DNA of 64,000 nt from Streptomyces sp. NBC_01439. Its GTDB lineage: Bacteria > Actinomycetota > Actinomycetes > Streptomycetales > Streptomycetaceae. Location of the stretch: contig NZ_CP109487.1 of NCBI RefSeq assembly GCF_036227605.1, positions 3,670,001 to 3,734,000 of the forward strand, written 5' to 3'. Below the pieces are notes generated by a model. It saw only the letters and a list, made by a program, of their open reading frames with translations. It was not told the DNA's origin and made no database searches. The position numbers and the translations under genes were made by a program. Shown here piece by piece: positions 57,508 through 64,000 of this stretch. Within the stretch, counting starts at the first letter, position 1; each line of letters begins with the position of its first letter.

Positions 57508-59412
57508 CTACTTGGCGGACTTGGCGCGCGACGCGGTGCGCGAGCGCTCCTTCTGGTCCAGGACGACCTTGCGGATGCGGACGGCCTCGGGGGTCACCTC
57601 GACGCACTCGTCGTCGCGGCAGAACTCCAGGGACTGCTCCAGCGACAGCTTGCGCGGCGGGATCACGTTCTCCGTGTTGTCCGCGGAAGCCGCACGCATG
57701 TTGGTGAGCTTCTTCTCCTTGGTGATGTTCACGTCCATGTCGTCGGAGCGCGAGTTCTCGCCGACGATCATGCCCTCGTACACCTCGGTACCGGGCTCGG
57801 TGAACAGGACGCCGCGCTCCTGCAGGTTGATCATGGCGAACGGCGTGACCGCACCGGAGCGGTCGGCGACCAGGGAGCCGTTGTTACGGGTCACCAGCTG
57901 GCCGAACCACGGCTCGTGGCCCTCGTGGATCGAGTGGGCGATGCCCGTACCGCGGGTGTTCGTCAGGAACTCCGTACGGAAGCCGATGAGGCCGCGCGAC
58001 GGGACGACGAACTCCATGCGGACCCAGCCGGAGCCGTGGTTCGACATGTTGTCCATGCGGCCCTTGCGGACGCCCATGAGCTGCGTGACCGCGCCCATGT
58101 GCTCCTCGGGGACGTCGACCGTCATGCGCTCGACCGGCTCGTGCACCTTGCCGTCGATCTCCTGCGTGACGACCTGCGGCTTGCCGATGGTGAGCTCGAA
58201 GCCCTCGCGGCGCATCTGCTCGACCAGAATGGCGAGCGCGAGCTCACCGCGGCCCTGGACCTCCCAGGCGTCCGGACGCTCGGTCTCGAGGACGCGGAGC
58301 GAGACGTTACCGATCAGCTCGCGGTCCAGGCGGTCCTTGACCTGGCGGGCGGTGACCTTGCGGTCCTTGACCGCGGACTTGGCGTCCGCGCCCTTGCCGG
58401 TGCCGCCGCGGCCGACCATCGGGGAGGTGTTCGTACCGATGGTCATGGAGATCGCCGGCTCGTCGACCGAGATCAGCGGGAGCGCGATCGGGTTCTCCGG
58501 GTCGGCCAGGGTCTCACCGATCATGATGTCGGGGATACCGGCGACCGCGCAGATGTCACCCGGGCCCGCCACCTCGGCCGGCTTGCGGGTGAGCGCCTCG
58601 GTCATCATCAGCTCGGTGATGCGCACGTTGGAGATCGAGCCGTCGCGCTTGATCCACGCGACCGTCTGGCCCTTGCGCAGCTCGCCCTGCTCGACGCGGA
58701 GCAGCGCGATGCGGCCGAGGAAGTTGTCGGCGTCGAGGTTGGTGACGTGGGCCTGCAGCGGGGCCTCTTCGTCGAACGTCGGGGCCGGGACGTGCTCCAG
58801 GATCGTGGAGAAGAACGGCTCCAGGCTGTCGCTGTCCGCGGGGACGGTGCCGTCCTCCGGCTTGGTCAGCGAGGCGATGCCGTCACGGCCGCAGGCGTAG
58901 ACGATCGGGAACTCGATCTGGTCCTCGGTGGCGTCCAGGTCCAGGAACAGGTCGTAGGTGTCGTTGACGACCTCGTCGATCCGGGAGTCCGGGCGGTCCG
59001 TCTTGTTGATGCAGAGGATGACCGGCATGTTCGCCTGCAGGGCCTTGCGCAGGACGAAGCGGGTCTGGGGCAGCGGACCCTCGGAGGCGTCCACCAGCAG
59101 AACGACGGCGTCCACCATCGACAGACCGCGCTCGACCTCACCACCGAAGTCGGCGTGGCCGGGGGTGTCGATGATGTTGATCGTGATCGGGGCCCCGCCG
59201 TCCTTGGGGTGATACTTCACCGCCGTGTTCTTGGCGAGGATCGTGATGCCCTTCTCACGCTCCAGGTCGTTCGAGTCCATCATGCGGTCGTCGAGCTGCT
59301 GGTGGGCGGCGAAGGCACCGGCCTGCTTGAGCATGGCATCGACGATGGTCGTCTTGCCATGGTCGACGTGGGCGACGATGGCGACGTTACGGATGTCGTG
59401 GCGCGTGGGCAC
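57508..59412 (-). CDS. typA: Translational GTPase TypA/BipA
   Basis: 634 residues. G1 AHVDHGKTTIVDAM, G2 in EREKGITILAKNT, G3 DTPGHADFGGEV, G4 NKTDRPDSR. EF-G-like domains II, III and V follow, and the BipA-specific C-terminal domain. It binds the ribosome like EF-G/LepA and is required for growth under stress and at low temperature. The GTG at 59412 (MPTRHDIRNVAIVAHVDHGK) fits the family start; the frame continues to 59619 without support. Rv1165 is the mycobacterial counterpart, beside lpqW as here. Confidence 0.95.
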   Translation of the reverse strand: MPTRHDIRNVAIVAHVDHGKTTIVDAMLKQAGAFAAHQQLDDRMMDSNDLEREKGITILAKNTAVKYHPKDGGAPITINIIDTPGHADFGGEVERGLSMVDAVVLLVDASEGPLPQTRFVLRKALQANMPVILCINKTDRPDSRIDEVVNDTYDLFLDLDATEDQIEFPIVYACGRDGIASLTKPEDGTVPADSDSLEPFFSTILEHVPAPTFDEEAPLQAHVTNLDADNFLGRIALLRVEQGELRKGQTVAWIKRDGSISNVRITELMMTEALTRKPAEVAGPGDICAVAGIPDIMIGETLADPENPIALPLISVDEPAISMTIGTNTSPMVGRGGTGKGADAKSAVKDRKVTARQVKDRLDRELIGNVSLRVLETERPDAWEVQGRGELALAILVEQMRREGFELTIGKPQVVTQEIDGKVHEPVERMTVDVPEEHMGAVTQLMGVRKGRMDNMSNHGSGWVRMEFVVPSRGLIGFRTEFLTNTRGTGIAHSIHEGHEPWFGQLVTRNNGSLVADRSGAVTPFAMINLQERGVLFTEPGTEVYEGMIVGENSRSDDMDVNITKEKKLTNMRAASADNTENVIPPRKLSLEQSLEFCRDDECVEVTPEAVRIRKVVLDQKERSRTASRAKSAK

Positions 59413-59747
59413 TTCGGCGCTTCTCCCGGGATCGTGGATGGCGTCGCGTACGGTCCGGCACGCGCGCCTCGGCCGGGCGAAAACCTGCCACGGCCTTACC
59501 CCATGGTACGTCGCGCGGCGGGAACCGCCCGCCGGGGGGTCTGTCAAGAGGCCGGATGAATGAGTGCGGCCGAGCGCTGCGTGGGGTGCCTCGACCGCCG
59601 TTCCTGCTGGTGAACACACGGGTCAACGGGTACGCACGACCTTGCCCGCCGGGGGATCCGGCGGGCAAGGGACTTGAGTCACATCTGAGCTTGTGACCCC
59701 GCGGTCAACCAGACAGGCACCGCTTTTTCACCACTTCTTCTCCCGCG
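59413..59747. other. Gap between typA and the LpqW-like gene
   Basis: 335 bases. It holds the terminator at 59640-59670 and, on the minus strand, TACCAT (complement of 59503-59508) as a possible typA -10. No gene is supportable; the frame open upstream of typA lacks a ribosome site. Confidence 0.5.
59640..59670. terminator. Terminator after the LpqW-like gene
   Basis: 13-bp perfect stem CCTTGCCCGCCGG/CCGGCGGGCAAGG with a short loop, 78 bases past the stop at 59748 and upstream of typA. Confidence 0.75.
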
Positions 59748-62069
59748 CTACTTCTTCTTGTCCTTCGCGGTCAGGGCCTTCTTCCAGCCGATGTCCTGGT
59801 AGCGGGGGGCGCCGAGGCCGAAGGCGCCGGCGTTGGCGAGGCTCGGCTTGACCGCCACCAGCTCCGGGCGCTGGAAGAGGGGGATGGAGCCGGCCGCGGC
59901 CCAGATCCGGGCGTCCGCCTTGCGCATCAGCTCACGGGACTGCTCCTCGTCCAGTTCACCGACCGCCTGGTCGAAGAGCTGGTCGATGTGGTCGGTGCCG
60001 ACCCGCGTGTAGTTCTGTTCGACGAGGAGCGAGCCGTCCGCGGCCGGCTCCGGCTTGGCGAAGATGGGCCGGGCGTCGGTGGCCGGGTAGGCCGTCGCGG
60101 GCCAGGAGTACAGGGCCAGGTCGTACTGGCCGGAGGCGATGTGGTCCTTGAAGAAGCTGGCGTCGGCCACCTTGATCGTCTCGGTGTTCACGCCGACCTT
60201 GCGGAGCATCCCGGCGATCCGCTCGCCGACCGCGCGCAAGGACTCCGAGCCGGGGCCCGCCGGGAGGACGAAGCGCAGGCTGAGCGCCTTGCCGTCCTTG
60301 GCGAGCATGTTGCCGGAGGTGCGGACGGGCTGCTTGGCGGGGGCCGGGGCCGGGGAGGCCTTGGCGGGGTCGGCCCCGTCTCCGTCGCGGGCCGGGGCCC
60401 CCTTGCCGTCGTCGGCGTCCTCCGCCCGGGCGGTGCGGGCGACCCGGGCCGCCTGGGCGAGCAGGGACGCCTGCTGCTGGGCCCCGAAGGGGGCGGGGGC
60501 GAGCACCGGGGACGGCCCGTCCTGGGCCTGCGCCGGACCGGTGTCGCTCTTCGGGCGGTCGGCGGTCGCCGGCCGCGGCTCGCCGCCCGCCCCGTCGTCC
60601 TGGCCCACGATGTAGAGCCCGTCGTTCCCGGTGCCCGGGCCCGACGGGGTCTTCGAGTCGTCCTGCGGCGCGCTCTCCGGGCCGGCCTTGGCGCCCGCGG
60701 GCTCGGTGATCTTGCCGCCCTTGCGCCAGCCCGCGTCCGCGAACAGGGCCTGGGCCGCCCGGGGGTCCAGGCCGCCGAGCGCGTCGCTGTTGTCGGCGTA
60801 CGCCCGTTGCCCCGCCAGGGCCAGGTGGCTGCCGACCGGCTTCGCGGGCAGGCCGAGCGGCGCCAGCACGACTTCGGCCAGCGCCTTGCGGTCCAGGGCC
60901 CGGGCCACCGCCCGGCGCACCCGCTCGTCCGCCAACGGGCCGGAGGCCCCGTTCATCGCGAGCTGCGTGTAGGCCGGCTCCAGGGACTTCCGCACGGTGA
61001 AGGCCTTCAGCGCCGTCTGCTCGGCCGCGTACTGCTTGACCGAGGCGAGGTGCTTCTGGCGGCTCTCCGTCTCCGCCGCGGCCTTGTCCTCGTCCGCCCC
61101 GAAGGCGGTCGCCCAGGACAGCGTGGCCTGCGCCGGCGTCAGCGCGGCCTCCGGGCCGTGGGCCGGGGCGCCGCCCGTGCCCGGGCCGTTCTTGGCGGCC
61201 GCGTCCCGGCGGGCCAGTGCGATCCGGTCGGCCCCGGCCCGGTCGATCTCCGCCAGATCGAGCTTCCCGGCGGCCAGCGCCGCCGGGCGCTCGGCCCGCG
61301 GGACCGCCGTCAGGACCAGCGTGTCCAGCTTGGCCGGACGGCCCCACCAGCGCGCGTTGCGGGTCAGGGCGGCGGTCCCGGCCTTCTTGTCGATCGTGCT
61401 CAGCCCGAAGGGTCCGGCGGTGATCTTCAGGGCGCCGCGGACGCCCTCGTTGAAGGCCTCCGGGGTGCCGGTGACCTGCTTGGGGTAGAGCGGGGTGAAG
61501 AGGGAGCGCCAGTCGGCGTACGGCTTGTTGAAGGTGACCCTGACCTCCAGGTCGGTCTTGCCCTTCTCGATCTTCTCGATCCGGTCGTAGCCGGCGTTGC
61601 GCGCCGTCCAGTACGCCGAGTCCTTGCCGTTCAGGGCCCGCCACTGCGCCACGAAGTCGGCGGCGCCGATCTCGCGCCCGTCGCTCCACACCGCCTTCTG
61701 GTTCAGCTTGTACTGGACGACCTGCTTCGGCTCCCGCTCGATGACCTCGGCCTTCTCCAGGTAGTCCGGGTTGACCACCGGCCGCCCCTTGGCGTCCAGC
61801 ACGAACAGCTGCGGCAGCACGGCGCCGGCGATCCTGTTGGTGGTGGCGTCCGCGTCGGCCTGGAAGGTGTTGAAGGTGTCCGGCAGCGCGTCGACCGCCC
61901 AGCGCAACACACCCCCGTCCGCGACCTTGTCGCGGGTGGTCGTGGCGATGTCCTGTTCCGCGGCGGCCTGGCCGCCCTCGTCGTCACCCGCGCCGCAGCC
62001 CGTGAGCAGCGGCAGTGCGAGGACTCCCGAGGTCAGGAGCGCCAAGGACCTGCGCCTTCTCTGGGACAT
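59748..62069 (-). CDS. LpqW-like SBP-5-fold lipoprotein with large insertion
   Basis: 773 residues. The signal peptide ends in a perfect lipobox LLTGC. The mature part has an SBP-5 fold (DGGVLRWAVDALPDTFNTF, KAVWSDGREIGAADFVAQW, RAVARALDRKAL, KVGVNTETIKVADASFF). Between about residues 480 and 600 it carries an Ala/Pro/Gly/Asp-rich, probably disordered insertion. No permease or ATPase gene is adjacent, and its neighbour is typA, exactly as for mycobacterial lpqW (Rv1166). I therefore infer an LpqW-like envelope role rather than peptide import. GGAGG upstream of ATG 62069. Confidence 0.82.
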   Translation of the reverse strand: MSQRRRRSLALLTSGVLALPLLTGCGAGDDEGGQAAAEQDIATTTRDKVADGGVLRWAVDALPDTFNTFQADADATTNRIAGAVLPQLFVLDAKGRPVVNPDYLEKAEVIEREPKQVVQYKLNQKAVWSDGREIGAADFVAQWRALNGKDSAYWTARNAGYDRIEKIEKGKTDLEVRVTFNKPYADWRSLFTPLYPKQVTGTPEAFNEGVRGALKITAGPFGLSTIDKKAGTAALTRNARWWGRPAKLDTLVLTAVPRAERPAALAAGKLDLAEIDRAGADRIALARRDAAAKNGPGTGGAPAHGPEAALTPAQATLSWATAFGADEDKAAAETESRQKHLASVKQYAAEQTALKAFTVRKSLEPAYTQLAMNGASGPLADERVRRAVARALDRKALAEVVLAPLGLPAKPVGSHLALAGQRAYADNSDALGGLDPRAAQALFADAGWRKGGKITEPAGAKAGPESAPQDDSKTPSGPGTGNDGLYIVGQDDGAGGEPRPATADRPKSDTGPAQAQDGPSPVLAPAPFGAQQQASLLAQAARVARTARAEDADDGKGAPARDGDGADPAKASPAPAPAKQPVRTSGNMLAKDGKALSLRFVLPAGPGSESLRAVGERIAGMLRKVGVNTETIKVADASFFKDHIASGQYDLALYSWPATAYPATDARPIFAKPEPAADGSLLVEQNYTRVGTDHIDQLFDQAVGELDEEQSRELMRKADARIWAAAGSIPLFQRPELVAVKPSLANAGAFGLGAPRYQDIGWKKALTAKDKKK

Positions 62070-62414
62070 GGGTGGTACCTCCGGGGCGGGGCGTGGGGGA
62101 AGCATGATCACGTTCGGCGGTATATGGAGCTGATCACACCGGTTGCCGGAACCCACTGAAATAGACGGTCCGCCGCACCCCTCGCAGCCGCCTCTCGCCA
62201 CGCCGCGAACCCCACCCGTGCGGACCAATCCCGCTTGCGCCGCAGGAGGCGTTCCCCCGGGAGAGGGATGAGAATGGGGGCAGGGAGGGGCGCACGGTTC
62301 ACGCCTGCGCGCCCGCAATCGCTGCACGTCCCTTCACAACGGGGGACGGGAAGCGCGACACTCGCAGGCGCACATGAGCGTTGCCACCGCACCTGGCGGA
62401 AGTGAGGGCAAGTC
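62070..62414. promoter_or_regulatory. Divergent promoter region of the LpqW-like gene and a small coiled-coil gene
   Basis: 345 bases without a gene. TGATCAC occurs twice in direct orientation (62105-62111 and 62131-62137), 26 bp apart, around a TATATGG segment close to the LpqW-like start. I cannot assign hexamers with confidence. The repeat is a candidate regulator site. Confidence 0.35.
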
Positions 62415-62639
62415 ATGTCCCTGCAAGACGATCTGAGTGCCGTACGGCGCAACCTGGACGAGCTGACGCGCAAGGTCGAGCGGCTGGAGCAGCAGGCCGC
62501 CCGGCAGAAGCCGTCGACGACGGCGACGGGTCCGGACCCGTCCCGGATGGTGACGGTCCCGGACACCCCGTACGACAGCTCCCTGTGGACGGACTCCGAC
62601 GACGAGGGCCTGGGCGCCCGCGACCGCCGCGCCCCCTGA
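62415..62639 (+). CDS. Small coiled-coil protein, 74 residues
   Basis: ATG after GAGGGCAAG. The N-terminal half, MSLQDDLSAVRRNLDELT and KVERLEQQAARQK, forms a heptad-patterned coiled coil; the second half is Ser/Thr/Pro/Asp-rich and disordered. No family recognised. It lies 100 bases upstream of the succinate dehydrogenase unit on the same strand, which might be cotranscribed. Confidence 0.6.
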   Translation: MSLQDDLSAVRRNLDELTRKVERLEQQAARQKPSTTATGPDPSRMVTVPDTPYDSSLWTDSDDEGLGARDRRAP

Positions 62640-62741
62640 GGCAGCCTGTCCCGGACCCGCATCCACCCGCGCCCCGTCCGGTCCGGCCGTTCGCGTCCGG
62701 GCCGGACGGGGCACCCTTCACCACTCCTCCCGGAGTCTTCT

Positions 62742-63566
62742 TTGGCCACAGGCACGGAACGACCCCAGCAGCGGCCCGGCGGCGTCCACGACGCCTCACG
62801 GGCCGCGATCGCGGCCCGGCACCTGCGGACCGACCGGTGGTGGCTGGCCCCCGCCGGCACCGCGGCCGGGCTGTTCGCCTTCATCGTCTATTCGACCTGG
62901 CGGGCCTTCGCGAACGCCGACTACTACGCGGCCCCGTACGTCTCCCCCTTCTACTCCCCGTGTCTCGCGGAGAACTGCGTCCCGATGAAGGGCGGGCCCA
63001 ACTGGGAGGTCTTCGGCAGCTGGTGGGGCCTCTCCCCCGCCCTGCTGATCCTGATCTTCCCGCTCGGCTTCCGGCTGACCTGCTACTACTACCGCAAGGC
63101 CTACTACCGGGGCTTCTGGGCCTCGCCGCCCGCCTGTGCGGTCGCCGAACCGCACACGAGGTACACCGGCGAAACCCGCTTCCCGCTGATCCTCCAGAAC
63201 GCGCACCGGTACTTCTTCTACGCGGCGGTCCCGGTCGCGGGCATCCTCACGTACGACACGGTGCTGACCTTCCGCGACGAGCACTACGACTGGGGCCACA
63301 TGGGCCTCGGGACCCTGCTGTTCCTGGTCAACATCACGCTGATCTGGGCCTACACCCTGTCCTGCCACTCCTGCCGGCACATCATGGGCGGCCGGCTCAA
63401 GCACTTCTCGAAGCACCCGGTGCGCTACCGGCTCTGGGGCTGGATCAGCCGGCTCAACGCCCGCCACATGCAACTGGCGTGGGCCTCCCTGATCAGCGTG
63501 GCCCTGTGCGACTTCTACGTGTACCTGCTGGCCAGCGGCGCCTTCACCGACCCGAGGATCTTTTGA
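62742..63566 (+). CDS. Succinate dehydrogenase membrane anchor, Sdh1/Rv0249c type
   Basis: 274 residues with five membrane helices (LAPAGTAAGLFAFIVYS; ALLILIFPLGFRLTCYYY; YFFYAAVPVAGILTYD; LGTLLFLVNITLIWAYTL; LAWASLISVALCDFYVYLL). Several His residues near helix ends, such as YTLSCHSCRHIM and QNAHRYFF, could be heme ligands. The GGAGTCTTCT spacing supports the TTG start at 62742. The flavoprotein gene begins two bases after its stop, so this is the membrane subunit of a Sdh1-type complex that passes electrons to menaquinone. Confidence 0.83.
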   Translation: MATGTERPQQRPGGVHDASRAAIAARHLRTDRWWLAPAGTAAGLFAFIVYSTWRAFANADYYAAPYVSPFYSPCLAENCVPMKGGPNWEVFGSWWGLSPALLILIFPLGFRLTCYYYRKAYYRGFWASPPACAVAEPHTRYTGETRFPLILQNAHRYFFYAAVPVAGILTYDTVLTFRDEHYDWGHMGLGTLLFLVNITLIWAYTLSCHSCRHIMGGRLKHFSKHPVRYRLWGWISRLNARHMQLAWASLISVALCDFYVYLLASGAFTDPRIF

Positions 63567-63568
63567 GA

Positions 63569-64000
63569 TGGCTCAAGTGGAACGGCAGCAGTGGGACGTG
63601 GTCGTGGTCGGCGCCGGGGGCGCCGGGCTGCGGGCCGCGATCGAGGCCCGTGAGCGCGGCGCCCGTACGGCCGTGATCTGCAAGTCCCTGTTCGGCAAGG
63701 CCCATACGGTGATGGCGGAGGGCGGGATCGCTGCCTCCATGGGCAACGTCAACGAGGGCGACAACTGGCAGGTGCACTTCCGCGACACCATGCGCGGGGG
63801 CAAGTTCCTCAACCAGTGGCGGATGGCGGAACTCCACGCGAAGGAGGCCCCCGACCGGGTCTGGGAGCTGGAGACCTGGGGCGCGCTCTTCGACCGGACG
63901 CCCGACGGGAAGATCTCCCAGCGCAACTTCGGCGGGCACGAGTACCCGCGCCTCGCGCACGTCGGCGACCGTACCGGCCTGGAACTGATCCGCACCCTCC
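63569..64000 (+). CDS. sdhA: Succinate dehydrogenase/fumarate reductase flavoprotein subunit (partial)
   Basis: The first 144 residues, cut by the right edge. FAD-binding GxGxxG-type motif VVVVGAGGAGLRAAIEA near residue 10, and the covalent flavin His in KAHTVMAEGGIAAS near residue 47. It opens MAQVERQQWD and follows the membrane anchor by two bases. It oxidises succinate to fumarate; the iron-sulfur subunit gene is expected just beyond the window. Confidence 0.93.

Noticed and set aside
1..64000. tRNA, rRNA, transposase, phage or antiphage genes
   Set aside because: I looked in the gaps and did not see tRNA-like cloverleafs, inverted terminal repeats or defence-gene motifs; the region is continuous core genes.

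Overview
The window is very GC-rich chromosomal DNA with strongly GC-biased codon third positions, frequent GTG and TTG starts and long antisense shadow frames. Its gene families (mycothiol deacetylase MshB, zinc-finger anti-sigma/ECF pair, DUF3107, DUF3117, DUF3152, DUF5709, DUF6113, DUF6758, FolP2-type DHPS homologue, LpqW-like lipoprotein) are actinobacterial, and gene content and order look like a Streptomyces core chromosome. I see no rRNA, tRNA, CRISPR, phage or transposase; the region is vertically inherited housekeeping and transport DNA, not an island.

Layout. 1-1.6 kb: the truncated start of a peptide-binding lipoprotein gene, preceded by a probable leaderless 31-codon leader ORF and a strong hairpin. 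1.6-6.9 kb: DUF3152 metzincin-like protein, alpha/beta hydrolase, DUF5709, a TetR regulator, DUF3107, a small membrane protein and a ferritin-like protein. 6.9-13.7 kb: a DEAD-box RNA helicase with a long leader and an apparent CTG start, a hydrolase, a 50-residue protein, MarC, a PHP phosphoesterase, DUF6758 and a SUFU-domain protein. 13.7-20 kb: CorA, a lipoprotein, an MgtE-like cytosolic protein coupled to DUF1003, and Mrp/ApbC. 20-25.3 kb: tatB, htrA, anti-sigma and ECF sigma (SigE type) with a divergent O-methyltransferase. 25.3-34.6 kb: PAP2-like protein, DUF3117, PaaG-like hydratase, 3-methyladenine glycosylase, a DivIVA-like membrane protein, a FolP2-like protein, LOG, dapE, a lytic-transglycosylase-like secreted protein, dapC and a 7Fe ferredoxin. 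34.6-42.3 kb: GNAT, a transglutaminase-like protein, an ABC transporter/two-component operon and a large PG_binding_4 membrane protein. 42.4-57 kb: mshB and two complete oligopeptide ABC operons separated by a GNAT gene. 57.5-64 kb: typA, an LpqW-like lipoprotein, a small coiled-coil protein and the start of a succinate dehydrogenase operon.

The order typA/lpqW, mshB, fdx/dapC, dapE, LOG, folP2, DivIVA-like, tag, DUF3117, methyltransferase, sigE-rseA-htrA-tatB, mrp, mgtE-like, corA, DEAD helicase follows the Mycobacterium tuberculosis Rv1165-Rv1253 stretch as I remember it. The window therefore looks like an ancient syntenic block into which Streptomyces has inserted peptide uptake operons.

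The strongest unusual signals are regulatory and evolutionary. They are an intrinsic terminator with a seven-T tract inside the 5' leader of an oligopeptide operon, flanked upstream by inverted repeats; a 260-bp tract identical at 259 positions in the paralogous ATPase genes 6.8 kb apart; a perfect 6-2-6 inverted repeat over the probable promoter of the ABC/two-component operon; a leader-peptide-like ORF before the first peptide-binding gene; and a family of probable leaderless genes.
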